Assembly: GCF_014651115.1 (NCBI RefSeq)
Contig: NZ_BMWG01000024.1
Span: 62,001-126,000 of the forward strand
Direction: 5' to 3'
DNA length: 64,000 nucleotides
Origin: Streptomyces inusitatus
GTDB taxonomy: Bacteria > Actinomycetota > Actinomycetes > Streptomycetales > Streptomycetaceae
Both the position numbers and the translations under genes were made by a program. Below, piece by piece: positions 42,009 through 50,483 of this stretch. Below the pieces are notes generated by a model that worked only from the letters and a program-made list of their open reading frames with translations, ran no database searches and was not told the DNA's origin. Position 1 is the stretch's first letter. Each line of letters begins with the position of its first letter.

Positions 42009-42708
42009 TCTTGTCGCGCGACTTCCGCGCCTCCTCCAGCTCCGCCTTGACCTCGGCCGCGTACCGGTCCACATACTCCTGACCGGAGAGCGAGAGGATC
42101 GCGTACATGATCTCGTCGGTGACCGCCCGGATCGCGGCCTTCTCGTTCTCCAGCCCCGCGTAGCGGGAGAAGTCCAGCGGCTCCCCGAACCGCACCGTGA
42201 CCCGTTTGATCTTCGGCAGCGCCTGCCCGGGCGGCTGGATCTCGAAGGTGCCCACCATGGCGCAGGGAATCACCGGCACACCGGCCCGGACCGCCATCAC
42301 CGCCACCCCGACCTTCCCCTTGTAGAGCCGGCCGTCGTGCGAGCGGGTCCCCTCCGGGTAGATGCCGAGCAGCTCGCCCCGGCCGAGCACCCCGAGCCCC
42401 TCGCGGATGGCCGCCTGCCCGGCGTCCTTGCCGGATCTGTCCACCGGGATCTGCCCCGCGCTGCGGAAGAACGCGGCGGTCAGCCGGCCCCTGAGGCCGG
42501 GGCCGGTGAAATACTCCGCCTTCGCGAGGAAGGTGATGCGCCGCTTGATGATCGCGGGCATCAGGAAGTGGTCCGAGAACGAGAGATGGTTGCCGGCGAC
42601 GATGGCCGCGCCCTCCTCGGGGATGTGTTCCAGCCCCTCGATCCGGGGGCGGAACAGCAGACGCAGCAGCGGGCCCAGCAGGACATGTTTGAGCAGGTGG
42701 TAGAACAC
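41989..42708 (-). CDS. 1-acyl-sn-glycerol-3-phosphate acyltransferase (PlsC family)
   Basis: A 239-residue membrane-associated lysophosphatidic acid acyltransferase. Family blocks are present: the HX4D motif in IVAGNHLSFSDHFLMP, FIPVDRSG-like (QIPVDRSGKDAG), the PEGTRS block in GIYPEGTRSHDGRLYKGKVG, and VPVIPCAMVGT. An N-terminal hydrophobic stretch (LLKHVLLGPLLRLLF) anchors it to the membrane. The start is a GTG at 42708 with GGGAG seven bases upstream; an in-frame ATG at 42855 would add 49 residues without homology. It stands alone between tap and a small membrane-protein gene. Confidence 0.92.
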   Translation of the reverse strand: MFYHLLKHVLLGPLLRLLFRPRIEGLEHIPEEGAAIVAGNHLSFSDHFLMPAIIKRRITFLAKAEYFTGPGLRGRLTAAFFRSAGQIPVDRSGKDAGQAAIREGLGVLGRGELLGIYPEGTRSHDGRLYKGKVGVAVMAVRAGVPVIPCAMVGTFEIQPPGQALPKIKRVTVRFGEPLDFSRYAGLENEKAAIRAVTDEIMYAILSLSGQEYVDRYAAEVKAELEEARKSRDKKGGAAG

Positions 42709-42910
42709 CGGGCACTCCCTACTCCGGCGGTCCGGGCCAGAGCTGCGGTCCATCGGAGGAAGGACTCGAAGAGGCAAGTGTAGGCACGGCCGCCCCCGCG
42801 CCGGGGGCGCGTCGCGATCCCGTCCGCCGGGCACACCCTTGTGAGTGAAGCGCACCGGTACACGGCCGCTCCCGGTCCGCGCGAGGCCCCGCCCCCGCCG
42901 CCCGCCCGGG

Positions 42911-43069
42911 TCAGGTGCCGCGCGAGGCGACCACCCCGAGCGTCACCAGGCCGAGCACCACCCAGCCGAACCAGAGCCAGCCGTTGCTGCCGAGTGCCAC
43001 CGTGTACGCGGTCACGACCACCAGGGTCGCGACCGTGAGCACTCCCATCGCCTTCGTGGATCCGGACAT
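42911..43069 (-). CDS. Small membrane protein, 52 residues
   Basis: This short frame is well supported. It starts at an ATG at 43069 with a perfect AAGGAGG seven bases upstream and ends at a TGA at 42911-42913. It encodes 52 residues with two hydrophobic helices (VLTVATLVVVTAYTVALG and WLWFGWVVLGLVTLGVVA) joined by a SNG turn, and a Lys-bearing N-terminus. No catalytic residues are visible. It lies 118 bp downstream of the cytochrome oxidase assembly gene on the same strand, so it may belong to a respiratory or membrane context. Function unknown. Confidence 0.8.
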   Translation of the reverse strand: MSGSTKAMGVLTVATLVVVTAYTVALGSNGWLWFGWVVLGLVTLGVVASRGT

Positions 43070-43186
43070 GCGCGCCCTCCTTGGACGACCCGGCCGCCGA
43101 AGGTCATCGTCACCCGGGCACCCGGGTTCGCGCTACCGCCCGGCCGGGTGGACCCGGTCCGGTCCGGTCCGGACCGATCGGGCGGG

Positions 43187-44152
43187 CTATCGCGCGCCCG
43201 GGCTCCCGTCGCGCGCGTGGAGCGAGGCGAGATAGGCGTTGTACGCCTCAAGGTCCTTGTCGCCGTCCCGGTCGGCGGCCCGGTCGGTCCGCCGGGCCGA
43301 CCGCTCCTCGGAGCGGTTCCACTGGTAGACCAGCGCGATCAGCACCAGCACCGAGGGAATCTCGCTGAACGCCCAGGCGATCCCGCCCGCCGCGTTCTGG
43401 TCGGACATCACATCGATGCCCAGCGAGGCCGGGGGCGAGGCGTACGCGCCGACCAGCGGCTCGCTGCCCATCATCAGCGCGATGCCGAAGAAGGCGTGGA
43501 AGGGCATGCCCGCGAACAGCTCCAGCATCCGCATCACATAGCCGGGCCGGTGCGGCCCCGGGTCCACCCCCATGATCGGCCAGAAGAAGACCAGGCCGGT
43601 GATGAGGAAGTGCACCATCATCGCGAGGTGGCCGAGCGTCGACTCCATCAGGAAGTCGAAGAGCGGGGTGAAGTAGAGCCCGTACAGACTCGCGATGAAG
43701 AGCGGAATGGTGAACGCGGGGTGCGTCACGATCCGGATGTAGCGGCTCTGGAGCAGATTGAGCAGCAGCTCGCGCGGTCCTGTGCGGCCCCGGCCGGCGA
43801 CCGGCAGGGAGCGCAGCGTCAGGGTCACCGGCGCGCCCAGCAGCAGCAGGATCGGCGAGACCATGCTGATGATCATGTGCTGCACCATGTGCACGCTAAA
43901 CATGACCATGCCGTAGTCGTTGAGCCCGGTGCACGTCGCCAGCATGATCGTCAGCACGCCGGTGGCGAAGAAGACCGTACGGCTCGTCTGCCAGGCGTCA
44001 CCGCGCCGGCGCAGCCGCACCACACCCCAGCCGTACAGCGCCAGCGCCAGCAGACAGCCGGTCAGGAAGAAGGGGTCCGGTGAGAACTCCAGCCCCCGCC
44101 CCAGCGTGAACGGCGGCAGATCCATCGACATGCCGTGCCCGCTGTGATCCAT
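43187..44152 (-). CDS. CtaG (caa3-type) cytochrome c oxidase assembly protein
   Basis: A 321-residue polytopic membrane protein of the caa3_CtaG family, which helps assemble copper into cytochrome oxidase. It begins with a His/Met-rich motif (MDHSGHGMSM), typical of copper-binding tails. About seven membrane helices follow (for example LTGCLLALALYGWGVV, HMIISMVSPILLLLGAPVTL, HLAMMVHFLITGLVFFWP, LFAGMPFHAFFGIALMMG). The conserved VHMVQHMI and HFLITG histidines are present. The C-terminus is a charged cytoplasmic tail. A 12-bp terminator hairpin separates it from pfkA. Confidence 0.92.
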   Translation of the reverse strand: MDHSGHGMSMDLPPFTLGRGLEFSPDPFFLTGCLLALALYGWGVVRLRRRGDAWQTSRTVFFATGVLTIMLATCTGLNDYGMVMFSVHMVQHMIISMVSPILLLLGAPVTLTLRSLPVAGRGRTGPRELLLNLLQSRYIRIVTHPAFTIPLFIASLYGLYFTPLFDFLMESTLGHLAMMVHFLITGLVFFWPIMGVDPGPHRPGYVMRMLELFAGMPFHAFFGIALMMGSEPLVGAYASPPASLGIDVMSDQNAAGGIAWAFSEIPSVLVLIALVYQWNRSEERSARRTDRAADRDGDKDLEAYNAYLASLHARDGSPGAR

Positions 44153-44200
44153 CCGCCGGCTCCTGATTCGTCCTGGTTGCGCATTTGCCGGAACCAGACT

Positions 44201-44240
44201 AGAACCGCCCCCGATCGCGATCGCGACCGGGGGCGGTTCT
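44201..44240. terminator. Terminator hairpin after pfkA
   Basis: AGAACCGCCCCC (44201-44212) pairs perfectly with 44229-44240; the loop contains the self-complementary GATCGCGATC. It lies downstream of pfkA on the minus strand and upstream of ctaG. Confidence 0.85.
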
Positions 44241-44283
44241 CAGGGAGTCTCTTCGGAGCGGGGAGCGTCCTCGGGGGTCCGGC

Positions 44284-45309
44284 TCACAGCACGCACTGGG
44301 CCTCGGCGTACCGCTCGGCCGGGACGGTCTTCAGGGTCCGCACGGCGTCCGCCAGCGGAACCATCGTGATCTCGGTGCCGCGCAGCGCGGTGAGCATGCC
44401 GAACTGGCCCCGGTGCGCCGCCTCCACCGCGTGCCAGCCGAAGCGGGTGGCGAGCACCCTGTCGTACGCGGTGGGGGTGCCGCCGCGCTGGACATGGCCG
44501 AGGATCACCGGGCGGGCCTCCTTGCCGAGGCGCTGCTCCAGCTCGATGGAGAGCTGGCGGGCGACCCCGGCGAAGCGCTCATGGCCGTAGACGTCCTTGC
44601 CGCCCTCGTCCCAGCGCATCGAGCCCTCGCGCGGCTTGGCGCCCTCGGCGACCACGACGATGGCGAACCGCTTGCCCGCCTCGAAGCGCTCGCCGACCCG
44701 CTTGGACAGCTCCTCGATGTCGAAGGGCCGCTCGGGCACGACGATGGCGTGCGCGCCGGCCGCCATCCCGGAGTGCAGGGCGATCCACCCGGTGTGCCGG
44801 CCCATGACCTCCACGATCAGCACGCGCTGATGCGACTCGGCGGTGGTCTTCAGCCGGTCCAGCGCCTCGGTCGCCACACCGACGGCGGTGTCGAAGCCGA
44901 AGGTGACATCGGTCGAGGCGATGTCGTTGTCGATGGTCTTGGGGACGCCGACGATCGGCAGACCGCCCTCGGAGAGCAGATGGGCCGCCTTGAGCGTGCC
45001 CTCGCCGCCGATCGGGATGATCGCGTCGAGGCCCAGCTCCTCGACGTACCCCTTGGCGCGTTCCACACCGTCGCGCAAATCCTCGGGACGGACCCGGGAA
45101 GAGCCGAGAATGGTGCCGCCGCGGGCCAGAATGCCACCGACCGCGTCCAGGTCGAGCTTGCGGTAGTCGCACTCCAGAAGACCGCGCCAGCCGTCGTGGA
45201 AGCCGATGACCTCGTCGCCGTGGTCGACGACCGCGCGATGCACGACGGAGCGGATGACGGCGTTCAGACCGGGGCAGTCGCCGCCGGAGGTGAGCACACC
45301 AATGCGCAT
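44284..45309 (-). CDS. pfkA: 6-phosphofructokinase
   Basis: A 341-residue phosphofructokinase that makes fructose 1,6-bisphosphate. Motifs are the nucleotide-binding VLTSGGDCPGLNAVIR (residues 6-20), IPIGGEGTLKAAH, PKTIDNDI with the catalytic Asp, and VEVMGRHTGWIA. Two residues decide the phosphoryl donor in this family. Gly104 (GGEG) matches ATP-dependent enzymes, while Lys124 (PKTIDND) is the residue of PPi-dependent ones; this mixed signature is known in actinobacterial enzymes. Streptomyces have several paralogues, so this copy's isoform number is not assigned. ATG at 45309 starts at MRIGVLTSGG. Confidence 0.95.
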   Translation of the reverse strand: MRIGVLTSGGDCPGLNAVIRSVVHRAVVDHGDEVIGFHDGWRGLLECDYRKLDLDAVGGILARGGTILGSSRVRPEDLRDGVERAKGYVEELGLDAIIPIGGEGTLKAAHLLSEGGLPIVGVPKTIDNDIASTDVTFGFDTAVGVATEALDRLKTTAESHQRVLIVEVMGRHTGWIALHSGMAAGAHAIVVPERPFDIEELSKRVGERFEAGKRFAIVVVAEGAKPREGSMRWDEGGKDVYGHERFAGVARQLSIELEQRLGKEARPVILGHVQRGGTPTAYDRVLATRFGWHAVEAAHRGQFGMLTALRGTEITMVPLADAVRTLKTVPAERYAEAQCVL

Positions 45310-45403
45310 TGCCCGAATTACCTTTGCAACGTGGGCCGACTCCCGGACCACGTCGTCCGGCTGGATCTCTGTCACCCTACCGGCGCGGGGTGGCGGTGAC
45401 CGA

Positions 45404-45434
45404 ATGGGGCGTCCCATCAGCTGGGACGCCCCAT
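45404..45434. terminator. Terminator hairpin after gatD
   Basis: A perfect 13-bp stem, ATGGGGCGTCCCA (45404-45416) with 45422-45434, and a TCAGC loop, lies between pfkA's start and gatD's end on the minus strand and ends the murT-gatD operon. Confidence 0.85.
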
Positions 45435-45470
45435 GAAACGGACGACTGGCGTCCGGTGCTCTCCGCCGGG

Positions 45471-46199
45471 TCAGGCGGGCTGGCTCGCGGAGGCGATGCG
45501 CTCATTGCGCAGCGCCTCGTACCAGCGGTCGTCGGTCGGCGGCAGGGCGTTCACATCGAGGGCCAGCTTCAGCAGCAGATCGGCGATCTGCGGATTGCGG
45601 GCCATCACCGGGCCGTGCATGTAGGTGCCGAAGACGGTGTCGTTGTACGCGCCCTCGGTGCCGTCGCCGGTGCCGTTGCCCCGGCCGATGACGGTGCGGG
45701 CGAAGGGGCGGGCGGTCGGTCCCAGATGGGTGACGCCCTGGTGGTTCTCGAAGCCGGTCAGCTGCGGCAGTCCGAACCGGGGGTCGATGTCTGCCAGTAC
45801 GTCGCCGACGCACCGCTCGCCCTCGCCCCGGGTGGAGACCACGTCGATCAGGCCGAGGCCCGGCTGGCGCTCGCCCAGGTCGTTGATGAACTCGTGACCG
45901 AGGATCTGGTAGCCGGCGCAGACCGAGAAGATGATCGCGCCGTTGGACGAGGCCCGGGAGAGCCCGCCGTCGCGGAGCAGCCGCTCGGACGCCAGCCGCT
46001 GCGGCCGGTCCTCACCGCCGCCGATCAGATAGATGTCGCCGGAGGTGGGGATCGGCTGGTCGCTGCGGACGTCGACCCGCTGCACATCGAGACCGCGCTG
46101 CCGGGCCCGGCGCTCCACGACCAGGGCGTTTCCCTGGTCGCCGTAGGTGCTGAGCAGGTCCGGGTAGACCCAGACCAGACGCAGGCTGCTGTCGCTCAT
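45471..46199 (-). CDS. gatD: Lipid II isoglutaminyl synthase, glutamine amidotransferase subunit
   Basis: A 242-residue class I-type glutaminase of the CobB/CobQ-like family that supplies ammonia to MurT for lipid II amidation. The nucleophile Cys94 lies in FSVCAGYQILGHEF, at the same number as in the S. aureus enzyme. The His is in FGTYMHGPVMARNPQIAD (about 195). LRLVWVYPDLLSTYGDQGN at the N-terminus is typical of GatD. It is downstream of murT with a 37-bp gap. Together they amidate the D-Glu of the stem peptide, which matters for cross-linking. Confidence 0.95.
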   Translation of the reverse strand: MSDSSLRLVWVYPDLLSTYGDQGNALVVERRARQRGLDVQRVDVRSDQPIPTSGDIYLIGGGEDRPQRLASERLLRDGGLSRASSNGAIIFSVCAGYQILGHEFINDLGERQPGLGLIDVVSTRGEGERCVGDVLADIDPRFGLPQLTGFENHQGVTHLGPTARPFARTVIGRGNGTGDGTEGAYNDTVFGTYMHGPVMARNPQIADLLLKLALDVNALPPTDDRWYEALRNERIASASQPA

Positions 46200-46236
46200 G
46201 TCTGCTATGTCCTTAACGTCTCTTCGGGCTCGCGGA

Positions 46237-47475
46237 TCAGTTGCCGACGCGGCGGCGCACGTCCTGGAAGGCGGTGTAGTTGCCGATCAGCTCGATCCGC
46301 CCCGGCGGGGCCATGCCCACCGCCTCGTCGACCGTGTCGCAGACCCGGAAGTCCAGCCCCGCGACCTCCAGCCGGACGGCCAGGTCCAGCCGCCGGTCGC
46401 CGATCACGATGATCGGGTGCCCGGCGAGCCGGGTGTAGTCCACGTCCCAGAGCCAGGAGGTGTCGGTGCCGTCCGCGCCCCGGGCGTTGACCGCGAGGAT
46501 CACCGGGGTCGGCGGCGGGTCGATCAGCGAGAAGGTCTCCAGCCAGCCCGCCGGGTTCTTGGCGAGCAGCAGCCGCAGATCCCGGTCCATGAAGCTGACC
46601 ACGTCGTACCGGCCGGCCACGGCCTGTACGGAGTACATCCGCTCCAGCGCGACCTGCGGCGGCACGCCGAAGCAGGCGGCCACGGCGGCCGAGGTGGCGG
46701 CGTTGGCCTTGTTGGCGCGGCCGGGCAGCTGGAGCCGGATCGGCCAGGCCGAGCCGTGCGGGTCCAGCACATAGTCGCCGTTCAGCACCCAGCTGGGGGT
46801 GGGGCGGCGGAAGCCGCACTCACCGCAGTACCAGTCGTCGCCCGGGCGCTGCATCACACCGCCGCAGGCCGGGCACGACCAGGCGTCGTCCTTCCACTCC
46901 TGGCCGGCCGCCACCCACACCACATTGGGCGAGGAGGAGGCGGACCAGACGATCAGCGGGTCGTCGGCGTTGGCGATGACGACCGCCTTGGAGCCGGCGA
47001 GCCCCTCCCGCCACTTCTCGGCGAGCATCCGGGTCTCGGCCGCGCGGTCCAGCTGGTCGCGGGAGAGGTTGAGCAGCGCGATCGCCTTGGGCGTGACATC
47101 GCGTGCCACTCCGGCGAGGTACTTCTCATCGACCTCGATCACGCCGAACTTGGCGTCCGAGCCGCCCGCCAGGGCGGAGGTGATGCCCGCGGGCATGTTC
47201 GCGCCGAGGGCGTTGGAGACGACCGGGCCCGCGGCGCGCAGGGCCTCGGCGATCAGCCGGGTCGTGGTGGTCTTGCCGTTGGTGGCCGACACGAGGACGA
47301 CGTCCAGGTGTTGCGCGAGCCGCCCCAGCAGATCGGGGTCGAGCTTGAGCGCGACCCGGCCGCCGATCACCGAACCGCTGCCGCGTCCGGCCGCGCGAGA
47401 GACCGCGGCTGCGGCTCTGCCCGCCGTCACGGCGAGCTTGGCGCGCGGCGTCAGTGGCTCCGAGTTGCCTGACAT
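46237..47475 (-). CDS. murT: Lipid II isoglutaminyl synthase, MurT subunit
   Basis: A 412-residue Mur-ligase-like protein. The P-loop is LVSATNGKTTTTRLIAEAL (about residues 60-78). The central domain holds a four-Cys zinc ribbon (CPACGG and CGECGF). The C-terminal DUF1727 domain carries AVNARGADGTDTSWLWDVDY, with the Asp that works with GatD Cys/His. It activates the alpha-carboxyl of the lipid II D-Glu with ATP. ATG at 47475 was chosen; an upstream codon at 47508 would add 11 residues. First gene of the murT-gatD operon, divergent from def. Confidence 0.95.
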   Translation of the reverse strand: MSGNSEPLTPRAKLAVTAGRAAAAVSRAAGRGSGSVIGGRVALKLDPDLLGRLAQHLDVVLVSATNGKTTTTRLIAEALRAAGPVVSNALGANMPAGITSALAGGSDAKFGVIEVDEKYLAGVARDVTPKAIALLNLSRDQLDRAAETRMLAEKWREGLAGSKAVVIANADDPLIVWSASSSPNVVWVAAGQEWKDDAWSCPACGGVMQRPGDDWYCGECGFRRPTPSWVLNGDYVLDPHGSAWPIRLQLPGRANKANAATSAAVAACFGVPPQVALERMYSVQAVAGRYDVVSFMDRDLRLLLAKNPAGWLETFSLIDPPPTPVILAVNARGADGTDTSWLWDVDYTRLAGHPIIVIGDRRLDLAVRLEVAGLDFRVCDTVDEAVGMAPPGRIELIGNYTAFQDVRRRVGN

Positions 47476-47588
47476 CGTCCTTGATCCTCCTTGCATCGGT
47501 CGGCCCAAGCCTATCCACGTCCGGACACCGGCCCGTACCTCGGCACCGCCGGAGCGGACCCGCTCCCGGCGGAACGTACGCTTACGGC

Positions 47589-48152
47589 ATGCGAAACCGG
47601 CTGATCCCCGGCACTTTTGGACTCGTACGGCCCATGAGCCTGCTCGGGGACGCCGTGCTGCACGCCCCCTGTGAGAGTGTGACCGACTTCGGCCCGCCGC
47701 TGGAACGGCTCGTCGAGGACATGTACGCGACGATGTACGCGGCGCAGGGCGTCGGCCTGGCGGCGAACCAGGTGGGCGTCGGGCTGAAGGTGCTGGTCTA
47801 CGACTGTCCCGACGACGAGGACGTCCGCCATCTCGGACACATCGTCAATCCGCGTCTGGTGGAGGCCGACGGACTCGTCATGCGGGGGCCGGAGGGATGT
47901 CTGTCGCTGCCGGGTCTGGAGGCCGGGACCGAGCGGTTCGACCGGGCGGTGGTGGAGGGCGTGCGGCTGGACGGCTCGCCGGTGCGCGTCGAGGGCACGG
48001 GCTTCTTCGCCCGCTGCCTTCAGCACGAGTGCGACCATCTGGAGGGCACGGTCTACCCGGACCGCCTCACCGGCCGGCGCCGGGCCAGGCTGCTGCGCGC
48101 GGCCCGCCGCGCGCCCTGGGCGGCGGCGCGGACGCAGGACCCGCCCGGCTGA
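47589..48152 (+). CDS. def: Peptide deformylase
   Basis: A 187-residue metal-dependent deformylase that removes formyl groups from nascent proteins. All three motifs are present: GVGLAANQVGVG (motif 1), EGCLSLPG (motif 2, metal Cys) and LQHECDHLEGTVYPDR (motif 3, two metal His and catalytic Glu). A basic tail (RRRARLLRAARRAP) follows. Streptomyces have several def genes, and this one lies apart from fmt. The start is ATG 47589. Its 3' end faces the TetR gene 38 bp away. Confidence 0.94.
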   Translation: MRNRLIPGTFGLVRPMSLLGDAVLHAPCESVTDFGPPLERLVEDMYATMYAAQGVGLAANQVGVGLKVLVYDCPDDEDVRHLGHIVNPRLVEADGLVMRGPEGCLSLPGLEAGTERFDRAVVEGVRLDGSPVRVEGTGFFARCLQHECDHLEGTVYPDRLTGRRRARLLRAARRAPWAAARTQDPPG

Positions 48153-48190
48153 CGGCCGTGCGCGGACCTCTCTCCGGAAAGCGGGTCCCT

Positions 48191-48841
48191 TCAGAAGCCC
48201 GGACCGCCCGCCCGGTCGGGGGCCGTCGCCAGCCGGCCCCAGAGCATGTCCGCGAGGCTGTGCACCAACTCGGCCCGTGAGCAGGGCCGCTCGGCGAGCC
48301 ACCAGTCGCCCGCCGCGTGCATCATCCCGACGATTCCGTGCCCCCACACCCGGGCCAGCCGCTCGCCCCCGGGGACCGGCTCCACCCGGTCGTGGATCAC
48401 CTTCGCCAGCTCCTCGCCGAGCCGCCGCAGCAGCGGCGCGGAGTGCCGGCCCACATCGAATCCCGCCTCCGCCGAACCCTGCTGCGGGGAGTCCTCCGCC
48501 GGGTGCATCAGAAAGCGGTAGACCTGCGGCCGGGCCTCGATCGCGGCGAGATAGGCGTCCAGCGTCGCCTCCACCCGCCGCCGCCGGTCCGCCGGGGCGT
48601 CCAGGGCCTCGCGCAGCGAGTCGAGCAGCGCGTCGGTGTGGCGCTCGGCCAGCGCCCGGTACAGCCCGCCCTTGTCGCCGAAGTGCCGGTAGAGGATCGG
48701 CTTGGTGATGCCCGCCTCCGCCGCGATCGCGTTCATGGACGCGTGCGGGCCGTCCCGGAGCACCACCCGGTCCGCCGCTTCGAGCAGCTCCCGGCGGCGC
48801 TGGTCGGCCGGCCGGCCGATGGACTGCTGTGTGGTCGCCAT
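48191..48841 (-). CDS. TetR-family transcriptional regulator
   Basis: A 216-residue TetR repressor. The helix-turn-helix lies at about residues 15-60 (RRELLEAADRVVLRDGPHASMNAIAAEAGITKPILYRHFGDKGGLYRAL, split as DGPHASMNAIAAEAGIT and KPILYRHFGDKGGLY). The rest is helical and of low conservation, as usual for the ligand domain. The ATG at 48841 follows GGGGAG. No target is obvious: def is convergent and the glutathione peroxidase gene upstream is on the same strand 190 bp away. The 5' gap includes GCGAAAACTAACACTCCGAG, which could hold its own operator. Confidence 0.9.
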   Translation of the reverse strand: MATTQQSIGRPADQRRRELLEAADRVVLRDGPHASMNAIAAEAGITKPILYRHFGDKGGLYRALAERHTDALLDSLREALDAPADRRRRVEATLDAYLAAIEARPQVYRFLMHPAEDSPQQGSAEAGFDVGRHSAPLLRRLGEELAKVIHDRVEPVPGGERLARVWGHGIVGMMHAAGDWWLAERPCSRAELVHSLADMLWGRLATAPDRAGGPGF

Positions 48842-49031
48842 AGGTGTGCTTCTCCCCGCCCGAGCGATTGCGTGACGCCTGCGAAAACTAACACTCCGAG
48901 CGCCCGCCGGGGGTAGCGGTTTTCCGTGGGCCGACATGATCCGCGGATCGGCGACGGGCCGCTGCCACCACAGCAGTTACCGCGAGTAAGGAGAGTGGGG
49001 CGGCAGTCGGCGCGTCACCGCCCGGACCGGA

Positions 49032-49517
49032 TCAGAGCAGCGCCTCGATCGCCGCGATCACCTCGGGCGACTCCGGGTCGGTGCCCGGCCGGATCCGGGC
49101 CGCGACCGTGCCGTCCTCGGAGACCAGGAACTTCTCGAAGTTCCACTGGACGTCCCCGGCCGCGCCCTCCGCGTCCGCCGAGCGCGTCAGCTCCGCGTAG
49201 AGCGGATGCCGGCCCTCCCCGTTCACCTCGACCTTCTCCAGCAGGGGGAAGGTCACCCCGTACGTCGCCGAGCAGAACGTCCCGATCTCCTCCGCGCTCC
49301 CGGGCTCCTGGCCCGCGAACTGGTTGCAGGGCACGCCCACGACCGTGAGGCCCCGGGCGCCGTACCGCTGCTGAAGCCGCTCAAGACCGGCGTACTGAGG
49401 GGTCAGACCGCACTGCGAGGCCACATTCACCACCAGGACGGCCTTGCCCCGGTAGGAGGCGAGAGTGGTCGGCTCATCGGCGAGGGTGCGCAGCGGAATG
49501 TCGTACAAAGTCGTCAT
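49032..49517 (-). CDS. Glutathione peroxidase family protein (thiol peroxidase)
   Basis: A 161-residue Cys-type glutathione peroxidase homologue. The catalytic Cys36 replaces selenocysteine in VNVASQCGLTPQY. The catalytic Gln (VVGVPCNQFAGQEPG) and Trp (GDVQWNFEKFLV) are present. Bacterial members of this group usually take electrons from thioredoxin and not glutathione, and Streptomyces make mycothiol, so 'glutathione' is a family name only. The ATG at 49517 opens the conserved sequence TTLYDIPLRTL. It follows tesB by 61 bp on the same strand. Confidence 0.93.
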   Translation of the reverse strand: MTTLYDIPLRTLADEPTTLASYRGKAVLVVNVASQCGLTPQYAGLERLQQRYGARGLTVVGVPCNQFAGQEPGSAEEIGTFCSATYGVTFPLLEKVEVNGEGRHPLYAELTRSADAEGAAGDVQWNFEKFLVSEDGTVAARIRPGTDPESPEVIAAIEALL

Positions 49518-49578
49518 CCGGGAACTCTTCCATAGGCGATACGGCGATAAACAGGGAAAGCGGAGGATCTCGTGGGAG

Positions 49579-50457
49579 TCAGCCGGACAATGGCCGGAAC
49601 AGGCCCTCCTGCACCACCGACACCAGCAGCTCTCCCGCACGGTTGTAGATCCGGCCCCGGGCCAGCCCCCGGCCGCCCGTGGAGATCGGGGACTCCTGGT
49701 CGTACAGGAACCACTCGTCCGCCCGGAAGGGACGGTGGAACCACATCGCGTGGTCCAGCGAGGCCATGTCGTAGCCGCGCCGCCCCCACAGCGGCTCCAC
49801 CGGGATCCGCACCGCGTCCAGCAGCGTCATGTCGCTCGCGTACGTCAGCGCGCAGGTGTGCACCAGCGGATCGTCGCCCAGCGGTCCCGCCGCGCGCATC
49901 CACACCGCGCTGCGCGGGTCCGACTCCTTCTCCTGGACCTCCTGGGGCGTCCAGCGCAGCCGCTCGGTGTAGCGGATGTCGAAGGGCAGCCGGCGGGCCA
50001 TCCGCTCCAGGGTCTCCGGCAGCGCCCCCAGATGCCCGCGGATCTCGTCGGCGACCGTGGGCAGCGTCTCGGGGTCGGGGAAGGCCAGCCGGGGCGGTAG
50101 CTGGTGCTCGATGCCGCCCTTCTCCGGCCGGTGGAAGGAGGCCGTCAGATTGAAGATCGTCCGGCCCTCCTGGACGGCGGTGACCCGGCGGGTGGTGAAG
50201 GAGCGGCCGTCCCGCACCCGCTCCACCTGGTAGACGATCGGCACCCCGGGCCGCCCCGGCCGCAGGAAGTACGCGTGCAGGGAGTGCACCGGACGGTCCC
50301 CGTCGGTGGTGCGGCCCGCCGCGACCAGCGCCTGGCCCGCGACCTGCCCGCCGAAGACCCGCTGAAGGGACTCGTTCGGGCTCGCGCCGCGGAAGATGTT
50401 CACCTCGATCCGCTCCAGATCGAGCAGATCCACCAGCCGCTCCGCCGGATTCACCAT
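49579..50457 (-). CDS. tesB: Acyl-CoA thioesterase II (TesB)
   Basis: A 292-residue double hot-dog thioesterase that hydrolyses medium- and long-chain acyl-CoA. The N-terminal hot-dog contains NIFRGASPNESLQRVFGGQVAGQALVAA and VHSLHAYFLRPG. The C-terminal one contains MASLDHAMWFHRPFRADEWFLYDQESP, followed by GGRGLARGRIYNRAGELLVSVVQEGLFR with the catalytic Asp/Thr/Gln-type residues typical of TesB. Full length. The ATG at 50457 has GAGGAGG upstream and lies 26 bp after the helicase stop, so the two are probably co-transcribed. Confidence 0.95.
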   Translation of the reverse strand: MVNPAERLVDLLDLERIEVNIFRGASPNESLQRVFGGQVAGQALVAAGRTTDGDRPVHSLHAYFLRPGRPGVPIVYQVERVRDGRSFTTRRVTAVQEGRTIFNLTASFHRPEKGGIEHQLPPRLAFPDPETLPTVADEIRGHLGALPETLERMARRLPFDIRYTERLRWTPQEVQEKESDPRSAVWMRAAGPLGDDPLVHTCALTYASDMTLLDAVRIPVEPLWGRRGYDMASLDHAMWFHRPFRADEWFLYDQESPISTGGRGLARGRIYNRAGELLVSVVQEGLFRPLSG

Positions 50458-50483
50458 GCCAGCTCCTCCTCAGTGCCCCGGCA

